A stretch of 64,000 nucleotides of DNA. Origin: Cytidiella melzeri. Lineage: Eukaryota; Basidiomycota; Agaricomycetes; Polyporales; Irpicaceae. Shown piece by piece: positions 21,636 through 33,600 of this stretch (positions are counted from its first letter, which is position 1; every line of letters begins with the position of its first letter). The notes under the pieces were generated by a model, which did no database searches, was not told where the DNA came from, and saw only the letters and a program-made list of their open reading frames with translations. The translations under genes were made by a program, and so were the position numbers. The stretch covers positions 1 through 64,000 of the forward strand of contig JABYQR010000174.1 in NCBI GenBank assembly GCA_022592445.1, written 5' to 3'.

Positions 21636-23558
21636 ATGAGTCTCTTCGACAACCTTTTTTGTGGCGACATGCCCTCGTCGCACAAACCCGTGGCCTCAAA
21701 CTCTCAATTTCCTTCTTCCTCTTCTTTCTACCCCCCCAGCACCAGCGAGGACGACACCGGCCTGAACAACGTCCCGCAACTTTCCCGATCAGACGGCACC
21801 GAATCCATTGCCTCCATCAGCACTGGCGTTCAGCCTGTTGGGTCCATTCGTCGTCGTTGCCATGATAGTTCCCCCGAGCTGGGACCTGAGAGGAAGAAGC
21901 AATCGCTTGTGTTTGCGCGCAGCAGATGCTTGAAGTACCGTCTTGACGAGACCGCGGCTGACCACTTCAGCCAGGTAAGTAGCAATATTCCGTCCTCCCA
22001 CTTGCTGACATTACTTCCACAGCTTGATTCCGACCAACGCAGCATCGAGACCTTCATCCTCCTCAAGGCCCAGCTCTTGGCGAAGAGCAATGAGATCTTG
22101 CTGTCCAAGTCTTACAAGGCCCATGTTTCCGACCAGGTTCTGGTGTGCTTGACGTGTCCGTCGATTCCTGCCTACCTCAAGAATGCAGTCAACACGGTCA
22201 TGGTGAGTGGGCCCTAGAGCATGCGCGTCGTACGTGCTAACTCCCAAACATTTGCAGGCCTTCGTCAAGGAGTCCCCGGAATGGTTCAAGCTCGATTGCA
22301 TCACCTTGCATTCCATGTAGAAGTGGAGGATGATCCGGACCATTGTCAGCAATGCCATGACCCGCCACCGATCAGATATCAAGGCCACGGTGAGTCGTGA
22401 TGTTATATCAACATGGCTCGATGGTCACTGGTCTTGCCCTACAGATCGCCGCATCCCTCGTCTCAAGCACCGACAAAAACAAGCCGCGCAAAGGGGCACA
22501 AGATATTATGGCCCTGGTCAGCGACATCGTGCCTGAATACATCAGCACGGACTGTTCGCACTACGTTTGCTTCGCTTTTCTGGTAAGTTCTTTTGCTCTC
22601 GAGGGAAGTTCACCCTGCTAACCTCAATCTGCAGTGTCAGTGCTACCTCAAGCACCGGGAACTTCAAGCCAACGCCGCTGTCGAAGGCGCAAGCAGCGCT
22701 GCCGGGCCTTCGAAGAAGGATGAAACCTACTGGAAGTACGTCGACGACGAGCTTCAGAAGGCAAACGTCAAGCTCAAGGCCAAGTCGGCATCCGATGCGC
22801 AGGCCGCAACGCTTCTCAAAGAGTGAGTCGTTGCTGAATCTTACCGGCACCGTTACTCAACAATTCCCTAGGTACTTCGACAACTTGTTAAAACTATGTA
22901 TAATCTAATATGATATGATATGTAGTTACCCACGCCTTATTACAAGGATGCTTTAGGTAGCAGAGTTCCCACAGTCTTAGTATGGGAATCATGCAGCCGT
23001 ATATGGAAACTCTAGTAGTAACCATCACATTAGCTGAGACGTACAGATATGGGTTGTAGTAATACTATACATATATGTACGCCTGTGTTCTAGTAGCATA
23101 GGAAATGACATGGAAAGCACGTATGACTCCAGAGGATACCTAAAGCATACATCTGAGGACAAGTACTAGCATGAGTCATTTACTCATTATGTACGCCTCT
23201 GGTACAAGTGCTGATCCTAGTCATACAATGAGTCATGCACTCATAGCATGAGTCATGCATGAGTCATGCACTTAGTAGTACAGTAGAATAGCTGAAGTAG
23301 ACATGTATAGTAGTCGCTTACATAAGTAGATACAGACATGTATATAAGCAGAGCTGCTGAAGCAGCAAGAATAATAAGACTCATCTTCGAAGCTTAACAG
23401 CCTCTACCCCTCGCACACATATTCCACTTTGTTACAACTGCCTCAAAGCCGACTTGTACATGTTCCCCATCCGCGACGGAGTGCTGCCCATGGGCCCCGC
23501 TGATCACCTTCCTGTTCAGCGGGCTGTCAAGAAGTTCATGCACAGCGTTGTTATCTGA
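21636..23558 (+). pseudogene. pseudogene of a basidiomycete-expanded protein family, unknown function
   Basis: Exons 21636-21974, 22023-22202, 22258-22389, 22445-22582, 22635-22822, 22872-22885 and 23440-23558 join in frame. The product has a Ser-rich N-terminus, a region SIETFILLKAQLLAKSNEIL, and a C-terminal part (TYWKYVDDELQKANVKLK, YFDNCLKADLYMFP) resembling a family of unnamed proteins I know as multiplied in polypores. Two lesions destroy it: an in-frame TAG at 22318-22320 and a 549-bp insertion in the last exon. The last exon reads through to TGA 23556-23558 when the insertion and one CAACT are removed. Function unknown. Confidence 0.7.
22886..23434. mobile_element. 549-bp solo-LTR-like insertion
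   Basis: CAACT occurs at 22881-22885 and 23435-23439 (the match extends to ACAACT, so the end is uncertain by one base). Removing the insert and one copy restores the codons YFDN-CLKAD. The insert begins TGTTAAAAC, has TATATAA at 23341-23347 and four TGAGTCA heptamers, and lacks coding sequence, so it resembles a solo LTR with plus-strand polarity. It ends GTTA rather than a clean CA, which is a mild inconsistency. Confidence 0.75.
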
Positions 23559-24514
23559 TTGTCGTTGTCGCGCTTGTTCTCGTCGTCGTCCTTGTCCTCT
23601 CGTTGTTGCGCTTTTTCTCCTCTCGTCGTCGAGCTCGTTCTCTACTCGTCTTCGCGCTCGTGCTTGCATGTACATACTGTTGTTTCTCCGCTCTCGCTCG
23701 CTGTCGTTTACACCATGTCATACACTTTCGATAGTTTAAATTCATCACATGCTAATATGATTCAACTGTGTGACTATGTGAAATATGATCTATTGTACAT
23801 CCGGTGTACATCAAGAAAGCACCGTGGGCTGGATGTTTACTACAGACTATACATATATATCCGTTGTCGTCACAATGTCGGTATCAACTACATCAGAAAA
23901 CAATGCAAAGGCTACCCGAGCTCCCAGCTGCTACAGAGTGCTCCGGAGAGCTACGTAGCTGCCAGAGACTTCGTTTTGTTTCCTGATGTACAGAGGAAGT
24001 CTCGGGTGCGATGTGACTTTGACATCGGTGCGCTATCTACGGAGTACGTCGACTGGATCATTATTTATTTCTATCGAAGGGATGTGAGCGCGGCATATGT
24101 CGGTGCGATGTGGTCGGATGCTGCATCGGACATCTTTGCCCGGACATACTACAGCACCTGGCAGTTGTTATATACATGTGGGGTCCGAAAAGAATTAAAT
24201 CGATTTAATTTAAATTAAAGAAATTAAATCAGCCGTGAGGAAGACGCGAGAACGGAGAAAATCAAAGAAAGTAGTACGGTGTCGTACATTGAACATTGAA
24301 GGGATTGGCCGTATGCTAGCCTGTGCAACTGGATATGGACCTGAGACGTGTATGACTCACGACAGCATTGCTACGCGAGCGCGATTCGACCGTTCCGAGG
24401 GCTTTTCCTCCATCGTCCTCCTACATCTTGAAGCGAAACATCGACATTGCCATGGAGTGGGGCCCGGGGCCACTGGCAGCATTACCCGTGTCAGCAACCT
24501 TTGTCTGCATATAT
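23559..24514. other. no supported gene; contains AT palindrome
   Basis: A 219-codon open frame on plus has low-complexity Ser/Leu/Arg composition at first and no recognisable domain, so I do not call it. At 24193-24210 there is a perfect 18-base palindrome (AATTAAATCGATTTAATT) followed by TTAAATTAAAG. The region lies between two pseudogenes. Confidence 0.5.
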
Positions 24515-27500
24515 TCAGTCAGCCAGTGCCTTCGCTATGTAGATGTCGACATTACGCACCGACGCTGTCTGGTATTGACAAGGCCGACTCCTGAATGCTC
24601 CCGCGCAATCTCTACGGTGGCAGTGCTTGCATTTACGGGGTGCTTGTCGTTTCACCGGTATAGCAACATTGCGGCCGGTTGCTGGATCCACAACCGTGAG
24701 ATTAGGCTGCTCGTGGCCACTTCCGCTGGCTACGCCTTGGTCGAGACATTTGGCCATGCGCTTTTTCCCTTTATCTCTTGAGCTGCTGTACATGACGGCC
24801 GGCCGTGCAGATGGGTCATCGGGCATGTACTTGAAAAGCTCCGATTCTTGCATGCGGCTGTGCTGTCCAAGGGCAGTTGCTACCTGCCATTCGGTGACCT
24901 CCATGTCGTGCTCGTCGTGGTGAGTTATCCGACTTGATGGAGATATCTCTTCGCTGATGGTAGTGCGCTGTGCGACGGGGATGGCCGGAATTTGTCGCGA
25001 GTCTGCCTCCAGAGCCTTTCGGATCGCTTCATAGGCTTCGCGCGACGACTCAATAGAATCTTCTTCGTTGCGAATCTCAAGCCACCGCTTGTGGTAGCTC
25101 TTCAAGTGTTCGGGCAGCTTGAAAGCACAGATACTGTAAGTACAGCAAAGCTCGCTGTGCAAAGTAAGAGTCAAAGTACTTACCTTATAATAAACCTTGA
25201 TTCCGTCGCAGTGTGTCGGCCATAGCATTGCCAGGGCGATCCAGTCCGGCTGAGAGCGTTGCGTGAACAGTCCATTGTACTGGCGACGGATGAGGCGATA
25301 GAGATGGCGCTCGTGGCTTGTGTGTACAGGTAAGATGGCATAGATGGAGTTTTGTTGTTTTGCTAAGTTTGCGTGCTTGATCTTCTCACCCTTAGCTAAA
25401 GCTTCGTTGTAGGGTAAGAATCCAAGCTTCTGTCTCGTGCTCGGAGGAAGTGGCAAGATGCCAAACGCTTCTTGCGACGAGGCATAGTCTCGTCCGTTTA
25501 CCCATCCAATTACTGATGCCTCGGCTGTCTCGGGTGCAAATGCGACTCGTGTCACATCTGCCAGCTGAGCAAGCCGATTTCGCGTCCATATATCAAACGA
25601 TCTGCGGTACGCCTTGCCAGTGCGATTGAGTGTCCCGACCTTAGGTATACATCAAGAGTGAGTTCAGCTTCTACACTTCCAGCCAAAGAACATACCCGTA
25701 GATTATGCATCAGGCAGTAATCTCGTATCAGATTCACGGACAACCGTGGAGAGGCGTTGAATGCGCCGAAGTAGCGGATGATGTTTTGATGGATACCTCC
25801 CTCGACGCTGTTTGTGCCTCGCATGCAACGATAGATGGTGAGCCCGTCTTTATCTTGTCCACGCACTGTATAGAGACTGATGTCAGGTGGGTCGGAGTAC
25901 AGCCCCATTCGGATGTTCTCGAGGATATTCCGCGCCTGTTGCCACTGGTCCTCGCCTTTGAAGAGGGGTTTGCCTGTCTTTGCGTCCTTTAGAGGGCCGT
26001 ATGTCTTGAAAACCTCGCTGACACGCTGGAATAGAACTGTTGCACAAGGCACAAGGCGCTTGACCCGCTTCCAAACCCAGTCGGACTTCCAGAGTACCAT
26101 GTCGCTGAACTTGATACCTCGTCGTTCCAGCACAACTTCTACCGCAGCTTTGTCCTCGGGATCTATAATCAACAGTGCGTCTCGAAGTGCTCGCTTGTAT
26201 GGTGCATGAATTCCGTGCTTCTGGGACACTTTGACCTGATCCGTGACGTGCCAAAGATCTCCGAGCACGCGGGAATGTATGATGGACTCCTTGTAGGTAA
26301 GAGAGGATGTTTCAGCGAGGAGAGTGTTTGCACGAAGTGTACTGAATGGGTCTGCTTCAGAGTCAGACAGCTGCTGTTCCTCAGATGTGTTATCCTCGTC
26401 TTCATCGGCATCTCTGTTATCATTGGAAGGCATTCCAGAGATGGTAGTCTCGTTATCCTGAGGAGAAGAAGTTTGATATGGTGTTGGTGGAAGTGGAGAG
26501 GATTGTGAAGGTGCGAGAGGATCAGGAATTATGTTGCAATGCTGTAGGTCCTTGAGATAACATAGAAGTCCGAATGGGGTAGCTGTTGCAAACTGGGCAA
26601 GTGAAGTCTCTTCATGTGATTTGACAAGATCATTACGAATGAGATTTCCAGACTGCAAGATGGAGGTAATGTTGACAATAACCCGAGTTGGTGTTACGTT
26701 GACTCCTGCAAACTGCTTTGGTCGATCTGGTGCAATTACTCCCAGGGCAGCGATAGATGAACCATCACGAGAAAGAAGCCGGACTGGAGTGCCAGGAGGA
26801 GAGTCTTTCGTAACAGGCTGTGCTGTGGATGTCATATCAGACAGTGTCTGATGAAGGCTCCATACTGCGTAAACGTCCAGTGCGGCGTACGTGCGATGAG
26901 CTACAGAGAGCTCCTTTTCATCCTATCCAGTACTGACACAGATACTTTCGTCTTTTGGTAGATGTCGCTTGAGAATGCGAGCAGTAAGATCTACCAGGCT
27001 GATGTTTGCACGGGTGCATAGCCCTCGCAGTTTTGCCAAGGCACCAATCTCCGTGGCTCCAGCAAAGGCCTGATCGGTAGCTGTAGAAAAACCACAGTCA
27101 TTGAAAAGACGAGTAAGGTCTCCCTTCACATGAACACCCAGCTTTCGGATCCGTGAGGCACGTAGGAAGGTGAGTAATGGAGGAGAAAGTTTGAGGTGTC
27201 CACCGTTTTCGTAAATTGAAGTCTGTTCAAAATGTAAGAAGGTAATACTATGAATGACACAAAAGGGAGATACATACATGAACCAGGAGGATAGACTTTT
27301 CATAAGCTATCGAAAGGATGGCTACCTTTCCGTATATGCCCTCAGTCACGTTGACTGGCCATTCCATATCTATCGCAACATCGAGACATTTATTTGCTGG
27401 GAGCTTCTGAAGATCTTCGAGAATGGAGTTGAGAGAATTTCGGATGCGGAAGTCGGTATTGAGATCATATACAGTCCAATCTGCTGGAACCTCAAGCACT

Positions 27501-29797
27501 ACCAAGGAATTTGGAGGCGAGATTGGATGAATGTCGTAGGTCAATGAAGGGATGGCACGCTCGAGCTCAGGCTTGTCTGCACGTGGATTGTCAGTGAAGA
27601 CCAGCTGGACATCATCATGGCTGTATGTGCGAAGAGAATGGGGAATGCGTGCTAAGACCGGCATAAACTGGTCATGAGCTTTGGTAGGTGTGAGGACTGC
27701 AGCACGCATCTCTCCGTATTTGTTCACTGTAGAGTGCAGAGCTCCGCAGACTGACTCGCCGTTGACTTTGCTGAGATGTTTGACAAGCTGTAAAAAAGGT
27801 ACATTATCAGGCTACAGTGAGTATCAAACAGTGAATTGAGTAACTAACCTTATGGCTATGATCAATTGCCAGAAAACGAGCTGACAGCATTGACATCTGC
27901 TTGTCTATCTCTGGCGCATGTCCTTCAATATACTGGTTATAGAAGCCAGTGAAGAATGTTGCAGATGGAACATAACCAGCAAAGCCATTCCGGTCATCCC
28001 ACGCACTGAACCTCTCGGGCCGTACACTGAAAGAGAGAATGGGAGAGTTCAAGCGAAGCTTCACAGCCTCAAGATACTGGAGAGCAAGCTGCTCATAACG
28101 ACAAATGTGAAAGGTACAAATGGTGTTGGTGAATGGAGAGGGGCCAATCCCGTGCTGAAACATGTGGCGTAGTAAAGCGACAAGTCTATCTGTCAAAGCA
28201 CACCTCCGAGTGCAGTGAAAGGTGAACTGGGAAGACAGCAGCGGGGGGAGAGCCTCCAGAATAGAGTGTGACCAGCTGAGATATGTCTTCTTACAGCTGT
28301 CATGGGTGCACCGGTAGCGATAGCCAACAACATATACATTTTCCTCGATGTCAACAGCACGGCGAGGTGCTTGGGGCCATCCGAGGCACTGTAGAAGGAC
28401 AGGGCTCCCATTGTCTCGAGAACGTCCAGCTTTCTTACACTGCGGACAGGGGATCCGTCCGAAGAGATGAGGTAGCCAGATAAAGAAGCGGACTCCATAG
28501 AATAGTGATGGCGAGAGCTGCGCGACATGACGTGTAGAGAAAATTGGTGCAGGGGGTGCAAGCTCGAATGTACCTGAGTCGTAGCACGTAGGCAAGCGCG
28601 ACGGATTAGACCTGCACTGCTGCGAGAGTGCATCACATAGGCTGTCGTAACGCGAGGCTAGCCAGGTGGGAATCGAAGAGCGCGGCTGGCTCTGCCATGT
28701 CGTATGACTTTGTGCTTGAGTTGTAAGCGGTGCGCTTGCTGTCTGAGAACCTTCCTGATGGTTATCAGAACAGTGCTCCTCGTCGTCGAGGTCATCCATG
28801 CGGATGTCATCTTCTGAGGTAGCGTCTGGGCTCATGCCCTCCAATATGTCGTCCAGTGACTCTTCGCTTGTCTCGTCCGACGTGAACGAGTCGACACCGT
28901 TTAAAACCAGTGCTGCAAGGGTATCTGCCATGTCAGCAGCTACAAGTGGCGGTGCTGGCTCACGCTCAACCGCTTCAGGCACAAATGGATAAGTGCCAAC
29001 GTCGGCTGGCTCCGAGTCCAAATTGTCTGGGAGCAGCACGGGACGGTGCTCAGCTCTCTGGTAGGTGTTCGAGTCGCGCTGGTCACTGCAAAGCTGAGAT
29101 GCCGTACCGAAAGCTTGCCTGCTGTTGTCAGGTAGCTGTATCAGGTCTATTGCAGGCGTTGGTTGCGCACTGGAAGGAGGCGAGGGAGCAAGAGAGGTGC
29201 GAGCACCCGAAAATGGGCTTGCTGGGCGTGTGGACGGTGCCGGACTCGGAGAGGCGTTGACAGCGTCGTCTAATGGATAAGAACATTCAGGCCATGAGTA
29301 GGTCATATTTCACGGCAAGACACGTACCGTTATCGCTATCATTGTTTGTAAGATCGGCGCGAAACACGTCGCGCCGAAGTACTATTGCAGCACTTTCCGC
29401 GGCTGACTCTTCTACGACAATACACGCTGGTATGTAAGATGCAGAGCTCTCCCATGCAATGCGAGCTTTTACGCACCTGGCCCCGTGCTTCTCATGCTAC
29501 GGACTTCCTTTTCGGCTCTTCCTGCGCGTGCCAGTTGAGTCTGGGCCGAAGGGGCTGGGTGAGATGTTTTCGGCTTCTTTGCTGTACAACATGATGATGG
29601 GCTGAGTTCAAAGAGTCTTCGAATTTGAGCATGAACTCACCTGCTGGCTCACTGGCAGAGTCCTTTGCTGCCTTTGGTGCCGTGGCAGCGCTCAAGTTCT
29701 TTCGTGGTCGCCCGACCTTTGCCCCTGGTGGGTTCTTGGTTCCAGGAGGACGGCCGCGTCGTTTGGGGGGTCCGGACTGAGTTTTCTTCGTAGCCAT
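24515..29797 (-). pseudogene. putative DDE transposase-like protein with an embedded DnaQ/WRN-type 3'-5' exonuclease, one nonsense codon
   Basis: Exons in transcript order: 29797-29641, 29581-29477, 29426-29328, 29269-27849, 27787-27278, 27222-25696, 25639-25184, 25117-24515; 1625 codons, all GT-AG and in frame. Order of parts: AT-hooks (KRRGRPPG, VGRPRK, residues 13-33); acidic disordered stretch to about 340; a Cys-rich zinc-ribbon-like domain (CPQC at 395, RCTHDSCKK) resembling DUF6729; FLAIDHSHK (D590) and LVFTDN (D660), candidate catalytic aspartates; an exonuclease with DMEW (D734, E736), HVKGDL (D799) and YAALD (D880), the DEDDy set; then TNSVEGGIHQ (E1238) and LNRTGKAY; a C-terminal CKHCHRRDC knuckle. 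A TAG at 26923-26925 (codon 864) lies inside the exonuclease where TGG is expected. The transposase role is inference. Confidence 0.75.
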
Positions 29798-30672
29798 GAT
29801 GAATGTCTCGCGCGAGAGTGAACAATCACAGCTGCTATAACGAGAAGATGAGTGACAGGTTCGGAGAGATCCAGCAGAAGTCGGACGGAGAAAAGTCGCG
29901 CGTCTCAGATATAACCATATGAAGTAAATCGTCGATATAGCCATATAGAGTAATAAAAGTTACATCGGAACGTATATAATAACCGCCCAGCACCTAGGCT
30001 TCGCCTGGGCGTGTATCTGATACTGTGCACGGCGCTACGTACACCCCTGTAGTCAATGGAACCTCGTTAGTGTCAACATTGGGCATATCAGAGTGCTGGT
30101 CAACTCTCGCTCGGATACTATAGCTAGACTCTGTTCGCACTGCCAACTTCAGGTTCTCCACATCCCAAAAGTAACCTCATCAAGATGCAGCCTCATCCTA
30201 CACGAGTACCCTACGCTAATCTTCAATCTCAACCTGACCGAACACAAACCTCCGTTATTTTGCCCGCCTGCCTGCCATGCACAGTCGCGGCGCTTTGTCT
30301 CTTTCCTACCACATAGTCAGATTGTCCGCTGCAATCAATCAAAAAAAAATCAAACGAGTGTGTCAATTGTGTACCATACAGTCAAACGTCGGGACGCAAA
30401 ACACGTCCGGTATACACAGGGGGAAAAGCTTAACCAAGGTAAAGTATTCGAAGCTTCAAAGCAAGTTGCGTGAAAGGAAATTTAAACCGCTGATGCGTTC
30501 CAGAGAGACGAAAAGAGAAAACAAGCAGCAAGAGAAAAAACTAGATGATTGTAAAGGACTGTATGAGGCGCAGTAGAGCAAAAAAGTGGCAAGAATGTAT
30601 GTCAAGGAGGGGGGTATAGAAGGGGCTGCAAAGGTATCCTGCCGTACGCGAGGTAGGTGTGATAATCAAATT
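29798..30672. other. no supported gene; upstream region of the exonuclease-like gene
   Basis: CGATATAGCCATATAGAGTA and GATATAACCATATGAAGTAA are similar neighbours at 29910-29950. A hairpin CGCCCAG..CTGGGCG with a GGCTTCGCC loop lies at 29987-30012. No terminal repeat matching the 24.2-kb side could be found, and no gene is apparent. Confidence 0.5.
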
Positions 30673-33600
30673 TTAGGGATCCTTTTCTCCAACGGGCTGT
30701 TCCTCGTGATGTTGTGTCTGATGCGCTGGAATACATGTCAGGGAGTGCTGGAAACAGGCATGGTGTTATCAGAGTGGTGATACTCACCTTCGCTATCGTC
30801 AGTAGCATGATGAGAGGGCGTGGCAGTCTCGACTTTGGGACTTTCCGGCGGCGCGTCACGGTTCTCATGTACGATTTCTTCTGGCGACTCGTCCGGAGGG
30901 ATTCCGTGAGGGGCCTCTACAGCACCGTTGGTGTGAGCTTCGATAGTGTCGTCAGCCTTGTGAGCTTCCGCGGGAGCTGAAGTTTCTTCTGTACTCTCGA
31001 GCACTTCAGCCTCGTCCACATGAGCGACCTCAGGTGCCTCGGCTGTGAGAGCCTCGTGAGTAACCTCTATGGCACTATCGTCATTGTCCTCGAGAGTCTC
31101 AGAAACTTGCGTTTGCTGCGAAGGGTGTACATGGTCAGGACCCGCGACAGCTTGAGCCTCTTCTGTCGTCTCGGGTATTGTAGGCTCTTCGACAGCTAAA
31201 GCAATGGCACCTGTGACAGGGACGTGTTCAGGAACAGCAGGCTGTTCTTGGGCTACGGAGGTGTCAGCATTCTCCTCAGCTGATCCCGCTTCGGCAGAGG
31301 GTGCGAGAGGTTCAGTTGTACACTCCGATGAAGGAGCTTCAGATACCTCGGGCTTCGGAGCATCGACTTGAGGTGCAACGCTCGAAGAAACAACTTCTTC
31401 CTGGACCGGAGGCTCTTCGACCACAGGAGGAGCTGTCGAGACCTCGTCTTCAACTGACGTCGGGGCTGGTGCAGGCACATCAGGTTCGTCATGGTCAACA
31501 GCATCAGCCAAGGGGTTCGCGGGTGCGCTTTTCGCGACATCAACAACATCCTCAGTCGGCTGGGTAAGAATTCCGTCGTCAATGTGTTCAGGACCTGCGA
31601 CAACTTGAGCCTCTTCTGTCGTCTCGGGTATTGTAGGCTCTTCGGCAGCTAAAGCAGTGGCACCTGTGATAGGGACGTGTTCAGGAACAGCGGGCTGTTC
31701 TTGGGCTACGGAGGTGTCATCATTCTCCTCAGCTGATTCCGCTCCGGCAGAGGATGCGAGTGGTTCAGTTGTACGCTCCGATGAAGGAGCTTCGGATACC
31801 TCGGGGTTCGGAGCGTCGACTTCAGGTGCAACACTCGAAGAAACGACTTCTTCCTGGACCGGAGGCTCTTCGACCACAGGAGGAGCTGTCGAAACCTCGT
31901 CTTCAACTGACGTCGGGGCTGGTGCAGGCACATCAGGTTCGACATGGTCAACAGCATCAGCCCAGGGGTCCGCAGGTGCGCTCATCGCGACATCAACAAC
32001 ATCCCCAGTCGGCTGGGTAAGGATTCCGTCGTCGATGTGTTCAGAGGCCGGCTCGACGGACGCTGCGTGCTCAGATGCTTGAGCGAGGGCAACAGGTTCG
32101 CTGGTCTCCAGGGCGATCTGCGGACCAGGTGTGCTACCGGTAAGGACAACAGTCTCAGGTGCAGGAGGCAGCTGCTTCCCCGCATCCACCTTCGAGTCTT
32201 CAGCAGCAGACGCAGCAACATCAGAAGAGATAGACGGTCGCGCCGACGCCCCCTCTTCAGTCTTCACAGGCTCAATAGCAGTCGGGGTGACGTCACTCGT
32301 TGAAGCGGGCTCAGCATCAACAAAAGGAACAGGGGACAAGTCTTTCTCTTCCTCCTTCTTGGCGTCAGAAGAGATAGACGGTCGCGCCGACGCCCCCTCT
32401 TCAGTCTTCACAGGCTCAATAGCAGTTGGGGTGACGTCGCTCGTTGAAGCGGGCTCAGCATCAACAAGAGGAACAGGGGACAAGTCTTTCTCTTCCACCT
32501 TCTCGGCGACGACTGGTGCAGCTGCACCAGCAGTGACAGCGGCAGCCACCGCTTTCGGAGCGACAGGCACGTCCTCCTTCGACTCGTGCTGGACCTCATC
32601 CACAGTGACTATACCCAGTCCCTGAGGTGCAGACTCCCTAGAAACCTCGACCGCATTCACTGGTTCAGTCTCCTCTGGCAAGATCTCACCCATCTCGCCA
32701 ATCCGCGGGCTCTTGGTCGACGCGGCCTTGGAGCTGCCCTTGCCCTTCTGCGTGGGCTTCGCCGTGACGTCCCGCTCGCTCGTATTATAATTTGAAAAGA
32801 AACTGAACCGCTTGATAGTCGGGGAAAAGTTGAAGCTCCTACGGGCTCGCGTAGACGGGGCAAGAGATGGTCTGGGCGACGAGGGTCTCCGCGTAGGTTC
32901 GAATTGAGGAATAGGAGGCAGCGGGGGAGGTGCAGGGCGCGTGTACGTCTGCTCAATCACGACGAGGTTGTACTTCCACACTGACGGCTTCAGCTGCAGC
33001 ACGACAAACATCGGCCAGTTGGCTGCGATGGGATCGAGCAGGGTGTCGCTCCAGAAATCGAAAAAGGCTTCGTCGATGGTGACAGTGCCAACGTGTGTTA
33101 GCAGCGCAGGCAGATTTCGAGTTGCCTCTGCTCCGGCTTCACTGTGCTGGTCAGCGTCTGCACGAGGATTGTCCATGGATGACCTGCGACCCCGCCCAGG
33201 AGAAGAAGCACGACGTTTCTTATTTGATGCAGCCGTGGCGGAGGGAGATGCAACCTTTGGTGTGGTAATTTCGACATCATTATCCGCGATTGTGAGGTTC
33301 AGGTCCTGGCCAAGTGTGCTCTCCCCGAAGCCAAGCTTGGAGAAGTCTGCCCAATCCGTCGGTGGCGCAGCGGTATCGCGACCGTGGCCGTTAGCGGGGA
33401 TTCTGTTGGCAGCGCCAAGGGAAGATGACCGTCTGCGGTGCGGCTGCGAGCGTGTGACAGGGCTTTTCGGGGGTAGAGGATCTTTGGGATTGGGAGGTGA
33501 GATTGGCTTTCCTTGCTCGTCTGGTACGAGAGTGAGGATCCGGAGAGTCTCGTCGTCCAGAACGTGCGACAAGGCTAACACCTGATCGCCGTCTAGAGCC

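Noticed and set aside
23559..24218. 219-codon plus-strand open frame
   Set aside because: Low-complexity Ser/Arg/Leu start, no domain, no leader or splice support, and it overlaps the end of a pseudogene exon region.
13877..24514. TET/JBP dioxygenase gene, often linked to fungal DNA transposons
   Set aside because: No HxD..H iron-binding pattern or dioxygenase fold motifs were seen in any frame here.
29987..30012. Helitron 3' end hairpin
   Set aside because: A hairpin exists but no CTRR terminus follows at the right distance and no Rep/helicase gene is present.
31657..32625. Long plus-strand open frames opposite the Msb1/Mug8 gene
   Set aside because: They are antisense shadows of a repetitive GC-rich coding region.
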